From positions 248,001 to 312,000 of the forward strand of contig JADFCQ010000006.1 of the NCBI GenBank assembly GCA_015223225.1: a stretch of 64,000 bases of DNA, read 5' to 3'. The notes below the pieces were generated by a model. The model ran no database searches and was not told where the DNA came from. It saw only the letters and a program-made list of their open reading frames with translations. The DNA is from Acetobacteraceae bacterium H6797. Its GTDB lineage: Bacteria > Pseudomonadota > Alphaproteobacteria > Acetobacterales > Acetobacteraceae. Position numbers and translations under genes: made by a program. Positions 16,995 to 26,437 of the stretch are shown piece after piece. Numbering within the stretch: position 1 is the stretch's first letter; each line of letters begins with the position of its first letter.

Positions 16995-17942
16995 ATGTTC
17001 GCTTATGTCATCAGGCGACTCCTTGCCGCCATTCCTATCGCGATCGGCGTCTCCATGGTCTGCTTCGCGCTGGTCTATCTGGCACCTGGCGACCCTGTGC
17101 AGACGCTGCTGCCCCCGGATGCCGATGCGCAAACGGTCGCGACGTTGAAGCGGCTCTATGGCCTGGATCAGCCGTTGCCGATCCAGTATCTCGAATGGCT
17201 CGGCCGGGTCGCGAGCGGTGATTTCGGCCGCTCCATCGCGACGGGCCGGCCGGTCGCGGATGAGATATTCCGCTCGCTCGGCAATACGGTTCTGCTGGCC
17301 TCGCTCTCGGTGCTGGTGGCCTTTTCCATCGCCTTCATCCTCGGCACCATCGCAGGCCGGAAGGCCGGGAGCTGGGTTGATCGCGTCGTGACGGGCGTGG
17401 CCGTTCTCGGCGTCTCGATTCCGAATTACTGGCTCGGCATCGTCATGGTCATCGTCTTCTCGGTGGAGATGATGGCCCTTCCCGCCTCCGGTATGGCGGG
17501 CGAGAAATTCGACCCGACGAGCTGGGAACATATCCAGTATCTGATCCTGCCGGTCTTCACCCTCTCGATGATCCCTGTCGGCATCATCGCGCGCACGACG
17601 AGGTCGGCAGTGTCGGAGGTGATGAACCAGGAATTCGTCGTGACGCTGCGGGCCAATGGCCTGCCGGAATGGCGCGTTCTGCGGCACGCACTGAAGAATG
17701 CACTGCCGCCGGTTCTCGCCGTGATGGGCCTGCAATTCGGCACGCTGATGGGCGGCTCGATCCTGGTCGAGACGGTTTTCTCCTGGCCGGGCAGCGGCTT
17801 CCTGTTGAGCAAGGCGATCCTGACGCGAGACGTGCCTGTTCTTCAGGGCACGATCCTCGTTCTCGCGCTCATCTTCGTCGCCACCAATCTGATCGTGGAT
17901 CTTTTCCAGTCCTCGATCGATCCGCGCATCCGGCGCGCGTGA
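16995..17942 (+). CDS. Dipeptide-type ABC transporter permease (DppB-like)
   Basis: 315 residues. It has the DppB/OppB architecture: TM1 at the N-terminus (RRLLAAIPIAIGVSMVCFALVYLAPGD), a periplasmic loop with DQPLPIQYLEWLG, then five more transmembrane segments. The EAA loop (VTLRANGLPEWRVLRHALKNALPP) contacts the ATPases. It starts six bases after the binding-protein stop and precedes the DppC-like partner with a 14-base gap. Confidence 0.95.
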   Translation: MFAYVIRRLLAAIPIAIGVSMVCFALVYLAPGDPVQTLLPPDADAQTVATLKRLYGLDQPLPIQYLEWLGRVASGDFGRSIATGRPVADEIFRSLGNTVLLASLSVLVAFSIAFILGTIAGRKAGSWVDRVVTGVAVLGVSIPNYWLGIVMVIVFSVEMMALPASGMAGEKFDPTSWEHIQYLILPVFTLSMIPVGIIARTTRSAVSEVMNQEFVVTLRANGLPEWRVLRHALKNALPPVLAVMGLQFGTLMGGSILVETVFSWPGSGFLLSKAILTRDVPVLQGTILVLALIFVATNLIVDLFQSSIDPRIRRA

Positions 17943-17956
17943 AGGGAGACAAGGGC

Positions 17957-18847
17957 ATGTCGACCGCCGTCAGCAACACGGCTCCGCCTGTGGTGCAGAT
18001 GCCGCGCCAGCGTGGCGATTGGGGAACCGTCGCCTATCGGCTGCGCTATGATCCCGTCACGCTTTTCTTCGGCACCTTGCTGCTGCTCATCATCCTATCC
18101 GCGATCCTGGCGCCCTGGCTGGCGCCGAACGATCCTTACCAGGAAAGCATCATTCGTCGACTGAAGCCGCCCGGTTATGCCGGCCACCTGTTGGGCACGG
18201 ACGAGCTGGGGCGCGACATGCTCTCCCGGCTTCTCTATGGCGGCCGCATCACGCTGACGATGGGCATGCTTCCCGTGCTCATCGCCACGCTGATCGGCGG
18301 CGGGCTCGGCATCCTGGCGGGCTTTGCCGGCGGCTGGCTCAATGCGCTGATCATGCGCACCATGGATATTTTCTATGCCTTCCCCTCGGTTCTTCTCGCC
18401 GTCGCGATTTCGGGGGCCATGGGTGGCGGCGTGGGCAATGGCATGATCGCGCTCACGCTCGTCTTCATCCCGCCGCTTTGCCGCGTGGCGGAGACGGCGA
18501 CGACGCAAGTGCGCAATCTGGACTTCGTCGATGCCGCAAGGGCAACCGGCGCGCCGCTGCGGCTCGTGCTTTGGCATCATGTGCTGGGCAATGTTCTCGG
18601 CCCGGTACTCATCTATGCCTCGAGCCTGATTTCGGTCGGCATCATTCTGGCTTCTGGCCTTTCCTTCCTCGGGCTCGGCGTGAAGCCGCCAGAGCCGGAT
18701 TGGGGGCTGATGCTCAATGCGCTGCGCCAGGCGATCTATGTGAGCCCGCTTGCGGCGGCCATGCCTGGCATCGCCATCCTCATCACCTCTGTCAGCATGA
18801 ACATGGTCAGCGACGGTTTGCGCTCGGCCATGGATGTAAGGAGCTGA
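17957..18847 (+). CDS. Dipeptide-type ABC transporter permease (DppC-like)
   Basis: 296 residues. The OppC-type N-terminal part ([26 protein letters not shown], then [21 protein letters not shown]) precedes the transmembrane core with the EAA loop ([21 protein letters not shown]). The C-terminus ([19 protein letters not shown]) is typical. ATG 17957 is preceded by GGGAGACAAGGGC. Forms the heterodimeric channel with the DppB-like protein. Confidence 0.95.
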   Translation: MSTAVSNTAPPVVQMPRQRGDWGTVAYRLRYDPVTLFFGTLLLLIILSAILAPWLAPNDPYQESIIRRLKPPGYAGHLLGTDELGRDMLSRLLYGGRITLTMGMLPVLIATLIGGGLGILAGFAGGWLNALIMRTMDIFYAFPSVLLAVAISGAMGGGVGNGMIALTLVFIPPLCRVAETATTQVRNLDFVDAARATGAPLRLVLWHHVLGNVLGPVLIYASSLISVGIILASGLSFLGLGVKPPEPDWGLMLNALRQAIYVSPLAAAMPGIAILITSVSMNMVSDGLRSAMDVRS

Positions 18848-18850
18848 GCC

Positions 18851-19909
18851 ATGGCCATGACCTCATTCGTGGTCGATGAACAGGATAGCCGCGACCGCGG
18901 CGGGCCGGCGCAGCCGCTGCTGACGGTGAATGCGCTGAGGAAGCATTTCCCGATCCGCGGCGGGCTGCTCGGCCGTGTCTCCGCGCATGTTCGTGCCGTC
19001 GATGGCGTTTCCTTCACGGTGGCCAAAGGCGAGACGCTCGGCATCGTCGGCGAATCGGGCTGCGGTAAGTCGACCGTTGCGAGGCTGCTGATGCGTCTGA
19101 TCGTGCCCGACGCGGGTGAGCAGATTTTCGATGGCGAGGCTGTTGGCGAGCATGGCGGCATCAGCGTCAAGCAGATGCGCCGGCAGGTGCAGATGGTGTT
19201 TCAGGATTCGGCATCATCGCTGAACCCCAGAATGCCGGTGCAGAACTCCATCGCCTTCGGGCCTATGGCTTTCGGCCTGCCGAAGCAGGAAGCCATTGCA
19301 ATGGCGCGCGAACTGCTGACGAAAGTGGGCCTGAATCCTGCGTTGTTTGGCGCCCGTTATCCTCATGAGCTTTCGGGGGGGCAGAAACAGCGCGTGAATA
19401 TCGCGCGAGCGCTTGCCTTGCAGCCTCGGATGATCATCCTCGACGAGGCCGTCTCCGCGCTCGACAAGAGCGTTGAGGCACAGGTGCTCAACCTCCTCCA
19501 AGCGCTGAAGAGAGACCTGAACCTTACCTATGTCTTCATCAGCCACGATCTGGGCGTGGTTCGCTGGATCAGCGACCGCGTCATGGTCATGTATCTGGGC
19601 GAGGTGGTGGAGATTGGCCCTGCTGACGAGATCTACAACAACGCCAAGCATCCCTATACGCAAGCGCTGCTGGCCTCGCGGCCGGCGCTCGATCCGGATA
19701 TGCGGCGCGAGGAAGCGCCAGTGAGTGGCGACCCGCCCAATCCCATCAATCCACCGGCCGGTTGTCGCTTTCATACGCGCTGCCCCGCCGCGGAACCCGT
19801 CTGTGCCGCCAAGGCCCCTGCCCTTCGCGATGGCTCCGATACCGGCCATTTCGCCGCCTGCCACCTTCATGACCCTTCGTCAGGGCACAGCCAGAGTGTC
19901 CGACATTGA
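18851..19909 (+). CDS. Dipeptide-type ABC transporter ATP-binding protein (DppF-like)
   Basis: 352 residues. Walker [10 protein letters not shown], signature [15 protein letters not shown], and Walker [12 protein letters not shown], with Ala where most members have Pro after the catalytic Glu. The C-terminal oligopeptide-ATPase extension contains [18 protein letters not shown], the cysteine cluster of Dpp/Opp ATPases. Starts three bases after the DppC stop. Unlike E. coli, where dppD comes before dppF, the F-type ATPase is encoded first here. Confidence 0.94.
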   Translation: MAMTSFVVDEQDSRDRGGPAQPLLTVNALRKHFPIRGGLLGRVSAHVRAVDGVSFTVAKGETLGIVGESGCGKSTVARLLMRLIVPDAGEQIFDGEAVGEHGGISVKQMRRQVQMVFQDSASSLNPRMPVQNSIAFGPMAFGLPKQEAIAMARELLTKVGLNPALFGARYPHELSGGQKQRVNIARALALQPRMIILDEAVSALDKSVEAQVLNLLQALKRDLNLTYVFISHDLGVVRWISDRVMVMYLGEVVEIGPADEIYNNAKHPYTQALLASRPALDPDMRREEAPVSGDPPNPINPPAGCRFHTRCPAAEPVCAAKAPALRDGSDTGHFAACHLHDPSSGHSQSVRH

Positions 19910-20913
19910 GCGCGGCAGCGATGCCGGTGACGGAACCGCTCGTCGAGGTCGAGGATCTCAGCGTCACCTTCGTCTCGCGCGAAAGCGAGGTCCGCGCAGT
20001 CAACGGCGTGAACTTCACCATGATGCCGGGCGAAGTCATGTGCATGCTTGGCGAGAGCGGCTCGGGTAAGAGCGTGACCATGCGGGCGTTGATGCGCCTC
20101 TTTCCGCCGAAGCGTAGCGTTATCTCGGGCCGGGTGCGTGTCGCGGGGCAGGATGTACTCTCCCTGAGCGACAGTGCCCTGCGGCGCCTTCGCGGCGCGA
20201 CGGTCTCCATGATCTTCCAGGAGCCCATGACGGCCTTCGACCCCGTTGTCCGCGTGGGGGATCAGATCGCCGAGGTCGTGGCGCTGCACCGCGGCGTCAG
20301 TCATAGGGAGGGTCGCAAACGGGCGCTGGATCTTTTCGATCTGGTGCGTATTCCCTCCGCGGCGCGAAGGCTGGATGCCTATCCGCATGAACTATCGGGC
20401 GGCTTGCGTCAGCGTGCCATGATCGCCCTGGCGCTCTCCTGCGATCCGAAGCTGCTGCTTGCCGATGAGCCGACCACGGCGCTGGACGCGACGGTTCAGA
20501 TCCAGGTTCTCATTCTTCTGCGCCGGTTGCAGAAGGAGCTCGGCATGTCGGTGATTTTCGTAACGCATGATCTCGGCGTCGCCGCCGAGATCGCCGATCG
20601 GGTCGCCGTGATGTATGCGGGCCGCGTTGTGGAGACCGGCCCGGTCCGGGACCTCATGCGCAACCCGCTACATCCCTATACGGCTGGGCTCCTCGCTTCG
20701 ACGGTGCATGATCAGCCGCGCGATCGGGAGTTAGAAACGATTCCCGGCGCGCCGCCCGATATGCGCAATCTGCCGCCGGGCTGCAGCTTCGCACCGCGCT
20801 GCTCGCTGTCGGCCGCCGATTGCACGGCCGGGACTCCGCCGGCAATTGTCCCTGTTCCTGGCCGCCTCGCACGCTGCATCCGCGTGCCTGGGCAGATTGC
20901 GGAATATGCATGA
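19906..20913 (+). CDS. Dipeptide-type ABC transporter ATP-binding protein (DppD-like)
   Basis: 335 residues from TTG 19906, which overlaps the previous stop; ATG 19921 would remove five residues. Walker A GESGSGKSV, signature LSGGLRQRAMIALAL, Walker B LLLADEPTTALD. The C-terminal extension has PPGCSFAPRCSLSAADC. Partner of the DppF-like ATPase. Its TGA overlaps the ATG of the isochorismatase-fold gene, so importer and enzyme are translationally coupled. Confidence 0.93.
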   Translation: MSAAAMPVTEPLVEVEDLSVTFVSRESEVRAVNGVNFTMMPGEVMCMLGESGSGKSVTMRALMRLFPPKRSVISGRVRVAGQDVLSLSDSALRRLRGATVSMIFQEPMTAFDPVVRVGDQIAEVVALHRGVSHREGRKRALDLFDLVRIPSAARRLDAYPHELSGGLRQRAMIALALSCDPKLLLADEPTTALDATVQIQVLILLRRLQKELGMSVIFVTHDLGVAAEIADRVAVMYAGRVVETGPVRDLMRNPLHPYTAGLLASTVHDQPRDRELETIPGAPPDMRNLPPGCSFAPRCSLSAADCTAGTPPAIVPVPGRLARCIRVPGQIAEYA

Positions 20914-21617
20914 CGATTCATGACATCACCATTCCTGAGGCGATCATCAATCGGGTCGTGGCTCGATGCGGAACGCCACATCCCTTCGCCAAGCTGGACC
21001 CAAGCAGAACGGCGCTGATCGTTATCGACATGCAGAATGGCTACATGCGCGCCGATGTCGGGCATTCCTGCGTGCCTTATGCCGTCGGGATCGTGCCAGT
21101 CATCAATCGTCTGGCGGCGAGCCTTCGCCGCAGCGGCGGAGGCGTCTTCTGGATACAGAACGCGTCGGACGAGCGGTCGCGTGAGGAATGGTCAGTGCTG
21201 GAGGAGCAGGCTAGCCCTGCCCGACGCGCCGCCCGGATCAGGTCCATCTCGCCAGGCACCGAAGGGCATGCCTTCTGGCCTGATTTGGATATCCGTGACG
21301 AAGATCAGGTCGTTCCCAAATATCGATATAGCGCCTTCATTCCCGGCGCCTCAGACCTTGAAGAACGCCTTCGGCAAGCCGGCTACGACACTGTGCTGAT
21401 CGCAGGGACGCTCACGAATGTCTGCTGCGAATCCTCGGCGCGGGACGCGATGATGCTGAATTTCAGAACCATCATGATCAGCGACGCCAACGCGGCGATG
21501 ACCGATGAGGAGCATAAGGCTTCGCTGATCAACTTCTATCTCTTCTTCGGCGACGTTCAGACCGCCTCCCAGATCGAGGCGGCCCTCGAAGAGGCCGTCA
21601 GCGCCGACGCCGCCTAG
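20910..21617 (+). CDS. Isochorismatase-fold cysteine hydrolase (RutB-like or related amidohydrolase)
   Basis: 235 residues. The catalytic triad of the family is visible: Asp40 (VIDMQNGY), Lys137 (VVPKYRYSAF) and Cys172 in TLTNVCCESSARDA, with a second Cys beside it. The NVCxES pattern and the FFGDVQT tail resemble RutB (ureidoacrylate amidohydrolase), but overall identity looks modest, so the substrate is open. Cytoplasmic. ATGA overlap with the ATPase gene upstream; followed by a GatC-like small protein and an amidase. A role downstream of the RutA-type enzyme at 23407 is a reasonable guess. Confidence 0.85.
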   Translation: MTIHDITIPEAIINRVVARCGTPHPFAKLDPSRTALIVIDMQNGYMRADVGHSCVPYAVGIVPVINRLAASLRRSGGGVFWIQNASDERSREEWSVLEEQASPARRAARIRSISPGTEGHAFWPDLDIRDEDQVVPKYRYSAFIPGASDLEERLRQAGYDTVLIAGTLTNVCCESSARDAMMLNFRTIMISDANAAMTDEEHKASLINFYLFFGDVQTASQIEAALEEAVSADAA

Positions 21618-21629
21618 AAAGGAAACACC

Positions 21630-21833
21630 ATGAGCGATGAACTCGATCCTGATCTCGCCTTCTGTCTCCGTCGCGCCGGTATCGTGCCACCGGATGCGCG
21701 AGCTACGGGTATGAACATTACCTACAAGGAGTTGCAGACCATGTTGCCGCTGCTGCGATCGGCCCGGACGGCCGCCGCGGAGCCGGCGGGTGTCTATGCG
21801 ATCGCCAGCACCAGCCCGGAGAGGTCGTCATGA
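21630..21833 (+). CDS. Small GatC/AtzG-like partner of the following amidase
   Basis: 67 residues. No signal or membrane segment; probably two helices and a C-terminal tail. The segment KELQTMLPLLRSARTAAAEPAGVY resembles the last helix and Glu-Pro tail of GatC and AtzG, small proteins that wrap around amidase-signature subunits. A similar ending (ASRFMEPAGVFRP) occurs at the C-terminus of the amidase at 30396-31955. Its stop overlaps the amidase start (ATGA). Ribosome site AAAGGAAA. The family assignment is by eye and moderate. Confidence 0.6.
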   Translation: MSDELDPDLAFCLRRAGIVPPDARATGMNITYKELQTMLPLLRSARTAAAEPAGVYAIASTSPERSS

Positions 21834-23242
21834 AAATCGAGGATCTCTCCATCAGCGAGGCCGGAAAGGCCCTCAGGGCCGGCACTCTCACCGCCACGGA
21901 GCTCGCTCAGGATGCGCTGGCCCGCATCGCGGCCGTCGACGACACGCTCCATAGCTTCGTGATGGTGACCGCCGACCGAGCGCTGGCGGATGCTGCGCGC
22001 GCCGATAAGGAGTTGGCGTCCGGCATCGACAAGGGGCCGATGCATGGAATTCCTTACGCACTCAAGGATATCTATGACACGGCTGGCATCAGGACGACGT
22101 GCCACTCGAAACTCTTGATCGACAATGTGCCCTCTGCTGACAGTGTCGTCGCGCAAAAGCTCGCGGCGGGCGGCGGCGTGCTCCTCGGCAAGCTCGCCAC
22201 GCATGAGTTTGCCTTGGGCGGGCCCAGCTTCGATCTTCCGTTCCCGCCCGCTCGCAATCCGCGGAACATCGAGCATTTCACGGGCGGGTCCTCATCGGGT
22301 TCAGGCGCTGCCGTCGCGGCCAAGCTGGTCAGGATGGCGATGGGCTCGGATACCGGCGGCTCGATCAGAGGGCCCGCCGCCTATTGCGGCACTGTGGGCC
22401 TCAAGCCGACATACGGGCTCGTCAGCCGCCGTGGCGTCTTTCCGCTGTCCTATACGCTCGATCACTGCGGGCCGTTGACGGCCGATATCGAGGACACGGC
22501 GCTCACGATGTCGGTCATCGCCGGCCACGACCCTTCCGACCCGGCCAGCGTTTCCCTGCCGGTGCCGGATTTCACGTCTTCCTTACGGCGCGGCGTCCAG
22601 GGGCTGCGGATCGGCATTCCTCGGCACTTCTACCAGGGGGCGGAGGGCTTGCAGCCTGAGGTCGCCGCGGCCATCGACCGTGTCGCGGCGGCTCTCGAAG
22701 CCGAGGGCGCTATCGTCGAGGAGGTCGAACTTCCCGATTATCAGCTCTTCAACGCCTGTGGTCGCGTCATCCTGCTTTCGGAAGCCTTCGCCATTCACGA
22801 GAAGAATCTCCGGGAGAGACCACAGGATTATGGCGAGCTTTTCTTCATGCGTGTGGCGGTGGCAGCCTCTATCAGCGCGGCGGACTACATGCAAGCGCAG
22901 CGGCTGCGCCGCGAGCTAGCTGAAGCCGTCAATCGCATCGCACTGGCGGAATACGATCTGCTGCTGACGGCCTGCGCATTGGGCGAAGCGCCGGCGTTCA
23001 AGGACTTCCCAGCCGACCGACCCGGCCCCGCCTATATTCAGACGATGCCTTTCAACGTCACTGGAAATCCCGCGCTTTCTATTCCGATTGGCGCCGGTAA
23101 GAAGGGGCTGCCGCTTTCGGCGCAGCTTGTCGGGCGGCCTTTCGACGAAGCTACCGTGCTGCGTGCCGGGTGGACCATCGAAGGAATCGTGAAGAGCTGG
23201 AGCGACACGCCGGCGTTTGAGGCTGCGCCCGCCGGACAGTAA
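21830..23242 (+). CDS. Amidase-signature hydrolase (AtzE/GatA-like)
   Basis: 470 residues. The Ser-cisSer-Lys triad is complete: Lys79 (YALKDIYDT), Ser154 (TGGSSSGSG) and nucleophile Ser178 (SDTGGSIRGP). The C-terminal third carries the usual FNVTGNPALSIPIG. It hydrolyses a carboxamide or ureide to a carboxylate and ammonia. The small protein before it suggests a two-subunit enzyme like AtzE-AtzG (1-carboxybiuret hydrolase), but substrate cannot be deduced. It is the last gene of the first operon; inverted repeats follow. Confidence 0.92.
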   Translation: MKIEDLSISEAGKALRAGTLTATELAQDALARIAAVDDTLHSFVMVTADRALADAARADKELASGIDKGPMHGIPYALKDIYDTAGIRTTCHSKLLIDNVPSADSVVAQKLAAGGGVLLGKLATHEFALGGPSFDLPFPPARNPRNIEHFTGGSSSGSGAAVAAKLVRMAMGSDTGGSIRGPAAYCGTVGLKPTYGLVSRRGVFPLSYTLDHCGPLTADIEDTALTMSVIAGHDPSDPASVSLPVPDFTSSLRRGVQGLRIGIPRHFYQGAEGLQPEVAAAIDRVAAALEAEGAIVEEVELPDYQLFNACGRVILLSEAFAIHEKNLRERPQDYGELFFMRVAVAASISAADYMQAQRLRRELAEAVNRIALAEYDLLLTACALGEAPAFKDFPADRPGPAYIQTMPFNVTGNPALSIPIGAGKKGLPLSAQLVGRPFDEATVLRAGWTIEGIVKSWSDTPAFEAAPAGQ

Positions 23243-23257
23243 GCCCAGGACATTGCC

Positions 23258-23301
23258 TAAAATTTTAGCCCGCGTTCCGCCCCGTTGCTCGGCACGCGGG
23301 C
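23258..23301. terminator. Inverted repeats after amidase, possible bidirectional terminator
   Basis: A ten-base palindrome TAAAATTTTA (23258-23267) adjoins GCCCGCGT (23268-23275), which pairs perfectly with ACGCGGGC (23294-23301) across an 18-base loop. Read on minus, the stem is followed by the AT-rich palindrome. It lies 16 bases after the amidase stop and probably separates the two operons, at least partly. Confidence 0.4.
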
Positions 23302-23307
23302 AAGAAA

Positions 23308-23331
23308 TTTGCGTGCAAGCGTTTTCGCAAA
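23308..23331. promoter_or_regulatory. TTTGCG-N12-CGCAAA inverted repeat before rutA
   Basis: A six-base inverted repeat centred about 85 bases before the RutA-type gene. Its position and symmetry fit a regulator site, which would give the RutA operon its own promoter. No matching regulator is adjacent. Confidence 0.35.
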
Positions 23332-23406
23332 CTTCAGCGTCAGAAGCTCGATTGTCGTGTCGATCAACTGTCCCCTACGCTCTGCAGCAACAAATTGGAG
23401 TGCATC

Positions 23407-24483
23407 ATGAAGATCGGTGTATTCTTGCCCATCGGCAATAACGGTTGGCTGATTTCGACGACCTCACCTCAGTATATGCCAAGCTTCGACCTCAACCGCG
23501 AGGTTACCTTGAAGGCGGAGCGTTACGGCCTGGAATTCGCGCTCTCGATGATCAAGCTCCGGGGTTTCGGCGGCCCTAGCCGCTATTGGGACTTCAATCT
23601 CGAGAGCTTCACGCTGATGTCGGGCCTGGCAGCGGTGACGAGCCGCATCAAGCTCTTCGCCTCCGTCGCGGTGCTGACCATTCCGCCGCCGATCATCGCG
23701 CGCATGGCTGTGACCATCGACGATATCAGCAATGGGCGCTTCGGCGTGAACATCGTCTCCGGCTGGCAGAAGGCCGAATACGAGCAGATGGACATCTGGC
23801 CGGGTGAAGAGCACTTCGCGCGCCGCTATGAGTTCTGCACCGAGTATGTGCAGATCCTGCGCGACCTTTGGGATAGCGGGAAGTCAGACTTCAAGGGCGA
23901 TTTCTTCAAGATGACCGACTGCCGGGTCGAGCCCAAGCCGCCCGGAAAGATCGACATCATCTCGGCGGGCCAGTCGGCGCGCGGCATGCAATTCGCTGCT
24001 GAACACGCCGATTACAATTTCATCAGCGCCGGCGGCATCAACGATGTCTCGCTCGTCGCACCGCATACGCAACGGCTCGCGGCCGCCAATGCCGCGGCAG
24101 GGCGCAATTGTGAGGCAATGCTCCTTACCATGATCATCGCCGATGAAACCGATGAGGCCGCGATGGCCAAGTGGGAGCATTACGTCGCCGGCACCGATCT
24201 TGAGGCGCTCGCCTGGCGCGACGGCCAGGCCGCCGCCGATGTGAAAGCGGAGGCGACCTCGACGGTCGGTCGCATGATCCGCTCCGATCGTGTTCCCACT
24301 GCCATGCTGCGCCTCATCGGTTCCTATGAGACGGTGGCGAAGAAGTTGGACGAGTTGGCGGCACTCCCTGGCCTGGGTGGCGTCATGTTGACCTTCGATG
24401 ATTTCCGCGTCGGCATCGATCAGTTCGGGCAGAGAATTCAGCCCCTCATGCGCAGCCGTCAGCATGTGGTGGAGGCGGCTTGA
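23407..24483 (+). CDS. rutA: RutA-type flavin monooxygenase (pyrimidine oxygenase family)
   Basis: 358 residues, bacterial-luciferase fold. Long stretches match what I remember of E. coli RutA: MKIGVFLPIGNNGWLIST, ALSMIKLRGFGG, NLESFTLM, GRFGVN, GWQKAEYEQM and GKSDFKGDFF. RutA uses FMN-N5-peroxide to cleave the uracil amide bond to a ureidoacrylate product. Asn115, Trp120 and Glu124 correspond to E. coli Asn134, Trp139 and Glu143; the Thr105 position is Ser86 here, keeping the hydroxyl. RBS TTGGAG six bases before ATG. No flavin reductase (RutF) gene is in the window. Uracil is possible as substrate, but the neighbours differ from a rut operon. Confidence 0.88.
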   Translation: MKIGVFLPIGNNGWLISTTSPQYMPSFDLNREVTLKAERYGLEFALSMIKLRGFGGPSRYWDFNLESFTLMSGLAAVTSRIKLFASVAVLTIPPPIIARMAVTIDDISNGRFGVNIVSGWQKAEYEQMDIWPGEEHFARRYEFCTEYVQILRDLWDSGKSDFKGDFFKMTDCRVEPKPPGKIDIISAGQSARGMQFAAEHADYNFISAGGINDVSLVAPHTQRLAAANAAAGRNCEAMLLTMIIADETDEAAMAKWEHYVAGTDLEALAWRDGQAAADVKAEATSTVGRMIRSDRVPTAMLRLIGSYETVAKKLDELAALPGLGGVMLTFDDFRVGIDQFGQRIQPLMRSRQHVVEAA

Positions 24484-25577
24484 ACCACCAGGCTAAACCC
24501 GTTCTGCCGCAGCTCGATCTTGAACTGCGGCATATCGAGAAGCGCTATGGCGATTATGTCGCCGTCAACGACGTCTCCCTGGAAGTAGGCCGAGGGCAGT
24601 TCGTCTGCCTGCTTGGGCCTTCAGGATGCGGCAAGACGACGACGCTGCGCTGCATTGCAGGGCTGGAGGAGCCGGACTCTGGCGATATTCTCATCGGCGG
24701 CCGCGAGGTCACGGGAGAGCCGCCCTGGAAACGCGATATCGCGATGATGTTCCAGGATTTCGCCTTGTTTCCGCATATGACGGTGTCGAAGCAGATCGGC
24801 TTCGGCCTCGAGATGCAGAAGAAGCCGAAAGCGGAGATCGAGCGGCGTGTCACTGAGGTTCTCAAGACATTCGAGATCGCGCATCTGGCAGAGCGCCGGC
24901 CATCGCAATTGTCGGGTGGCCAGAAGCAGCGTGTGGCGCTCGCAAGGGCGATGATCACCGAGCCGCGTATCCTACTTCTGGACGAGCCGATCGGGGCGCT
25001 GGATCACGCGCTGCGTGAGACCGTCATGCTGGAGTTGAAGGCGTTGCAGCAACGCAGTGGCATCAGCTTCATCTGGGTTACGCATGATCAGAATGAGGCT
25101 TTCTCGCTCGGCGACCTCGTCGTGGTCATGAATCACGCGAAGATCGAGCAGCAGGGGCCGCCTGAGGCGATTCTCTCCAAGCCGAGAACGGCCTTCGTCG
25201 CTAATTTCATTCAGGGCAACAATGTCCTGTATGGTAAGGCGGGGGAGAGTCGCGATGGTCTGCTGAGCATCATCGGGCCCGAGGGGCAGTTCCTGGTGCC
25301 GCTAGAAGCGCGGCCGGTGCCTGCGCCAGGCGAAGCAGTCTCCTTCTCCGTCCGCGCGGAACTGTTGCAGGCCGACGAAGGTCAACCGCTCGAGAACAGC
25401 TTGCTGGCCCGTTGCGTGACCGTGGAATTCTTCGGCGCGCTTCGACGGCACGTACTGGAAACCGAGAAGGGCATCATTCTCAAATACGACCAGTTCGGCC
25501 CTCACCCACAGAAGCTCGTTCCAGGGCAGGTCACCCGCCTTTCCTGGCGGAGCGAGGATGCGGTGCTGCACGCATGA
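24480..25577 (+). CDS. Spermidine/putrescine-type ABC transporter ATP-binding protein (PotA-like)
   Basis: 365 residues. The TTG start at 24480 overlaps the RutA stop and has GGTGGAGG just upstream. Walker A GPSGCGKTT, Q-loop MMFQDFALFPHM, signature [15 protein letters not shown], Walker B ILLLDEPIGALD. A C-terminal TOBE-type beta domain (about 280-365) matches the PotA/FbpC group. Energises import through the two permeases encoded next. Coupling to rutA strongly suggests the imported compound feeds the monooxygenase. Confidence 0.94.
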   Translation: MNHQAKPVLPQLDLELRHIEKRYGDYVAVNDVSLEVGRGQFVCLLGPSGCGKTTTLRCIAGLEEPDSGDILIGGREVTGEPPWKRDIAMMFQDFALFPHMTVSKQIGFGLEMQKKPKAEIERRVTEVLKTFEIAHLAERRPSQLSGGQKQRVALARAMITEPRILLLDEPIGALDHALRETVMLELKALQQRSGISFIWVTHDQNEAFSLGDLVVVMNHAKIEQQGPPEAILSKPRTAFVANFIQGNNVLYGKAGESRDGLLSIIGPEGQFLVPLEARPVPAPGEAVSFSVRAELLQADEGQPLENSLLARCVTVEFFGALRRHVLETEKGIILKYDQFGPHPQKLVPGQVTRLSWRSEDAVLHA

Positions 25578-26437
25578 GCACCATCCGTTCCAAGAACGTC
25601 GCCTTCTGGCTCGCGGTGCCGGCGGGCGGCTGGATGCTGATCTCCGTCGTGCTGCCGACGCTGCTGATCCTCTGGGTTTCCTTCTGGGGCGGCAGAACCT
25701 TCAGCACCGATAGTCCTCTCACCTTGGAGAATTATCTTCGGTTCTTCTCCAACGCCTCCTATCTTTCCCTGGTCGGGCGCACATTTCTCCAAGCGCTGAT
25801 CGTGATGGCGATTTGCGGTACACTTGGCTATTGCATCGCCTATTTTCTCGTCGCCAAGGTGAGGAAGGCAGCTTGGCGCACAGCCATTTTCCTCGCCTTC
25901 ATCATCCCCTTCTGGACCAGCACGCTGATCCGCGCGATCGCCTGGGTTCCTTTCCTCGGCGTCAATGGCGTCATCAATCACGCGCTCATGAGCAGCGGAT
26001 TGATATCCAGGCCAGTCGAAGCCTTTCTCTATTCGATGACGGGCGTGACCATGGCTCAGGTTTCGCTCTATACGATGCTGGCCGCCGGGCCTGTGGTCTA
26101 TATGCTCGCGGCTGTACCCTTCTCCCTGCGAGAAGCCGGCATGACCTTGAAGGCACCCCCGCTGGTCGTCTTCTGGCGGATCGTCTTTCCGTTGACCTTG
26201 CCGGGCGTCATCATTGGGCAGGTGTTGGTCTTCCTCAACGTCATGGCCGACTTCGCCACGGTCGCTACAATCGGCGGCAACAAGTTCGCGCTGCTCGGTA
26301 ACCTCGTGCTGAACTTCTATGAGGGATCGCAGATCCGCCTTGCCGCCGTCGCCGCCGTGCTCCTCATGGGCTGCATGTTGCTCGGCGTGGTGCTCGCCCT
26401 GCGGGTTGTGGATATTCGCCGCCTGGGAGCGCAGTGA
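25574..26437 (+). CDS. ABC transporter permease (PotB-like)
   Basis: 287 residues with six predicted transmembrane segments, beginning with FWLAVPAGGWMLISVVLPTLLILWVSFWG. The family segment AFIIPFWTSTLIRAIAW and the EAA loop (AGMTLKAPPLVVFWRIVFPLTLPG) are present. ATG 25574 overlaps the PotA stop (ATGA). Pairs with the PotC-like protein. Confidence 0.94.
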   Translation: MSTIRSKNVAFWLAVPAGGWMLISVVLPTLLILWVSFWGGRTFSTDSPLTLENYLRFFSNASYLSLVGRTFLQALIVMAICGTLGYCIAYFLVAKVRKAAWRTAIFLAFIIPFWTSTLIRAIAWVPFLGVNGVINHALMSSGLISRPVEAFLYSMTGVTMAQVSLYTMLAAGPVVYMLAAVPFSLREAGMTLKAPPLVVFWRIVFPLTLPGVIIGQVLVFLNVMADFATVATIGGNKFALLGNLVLNFYEGSQIRLAAVAAVLLMGCMLLGVVLALRVVDIRRLGAQ

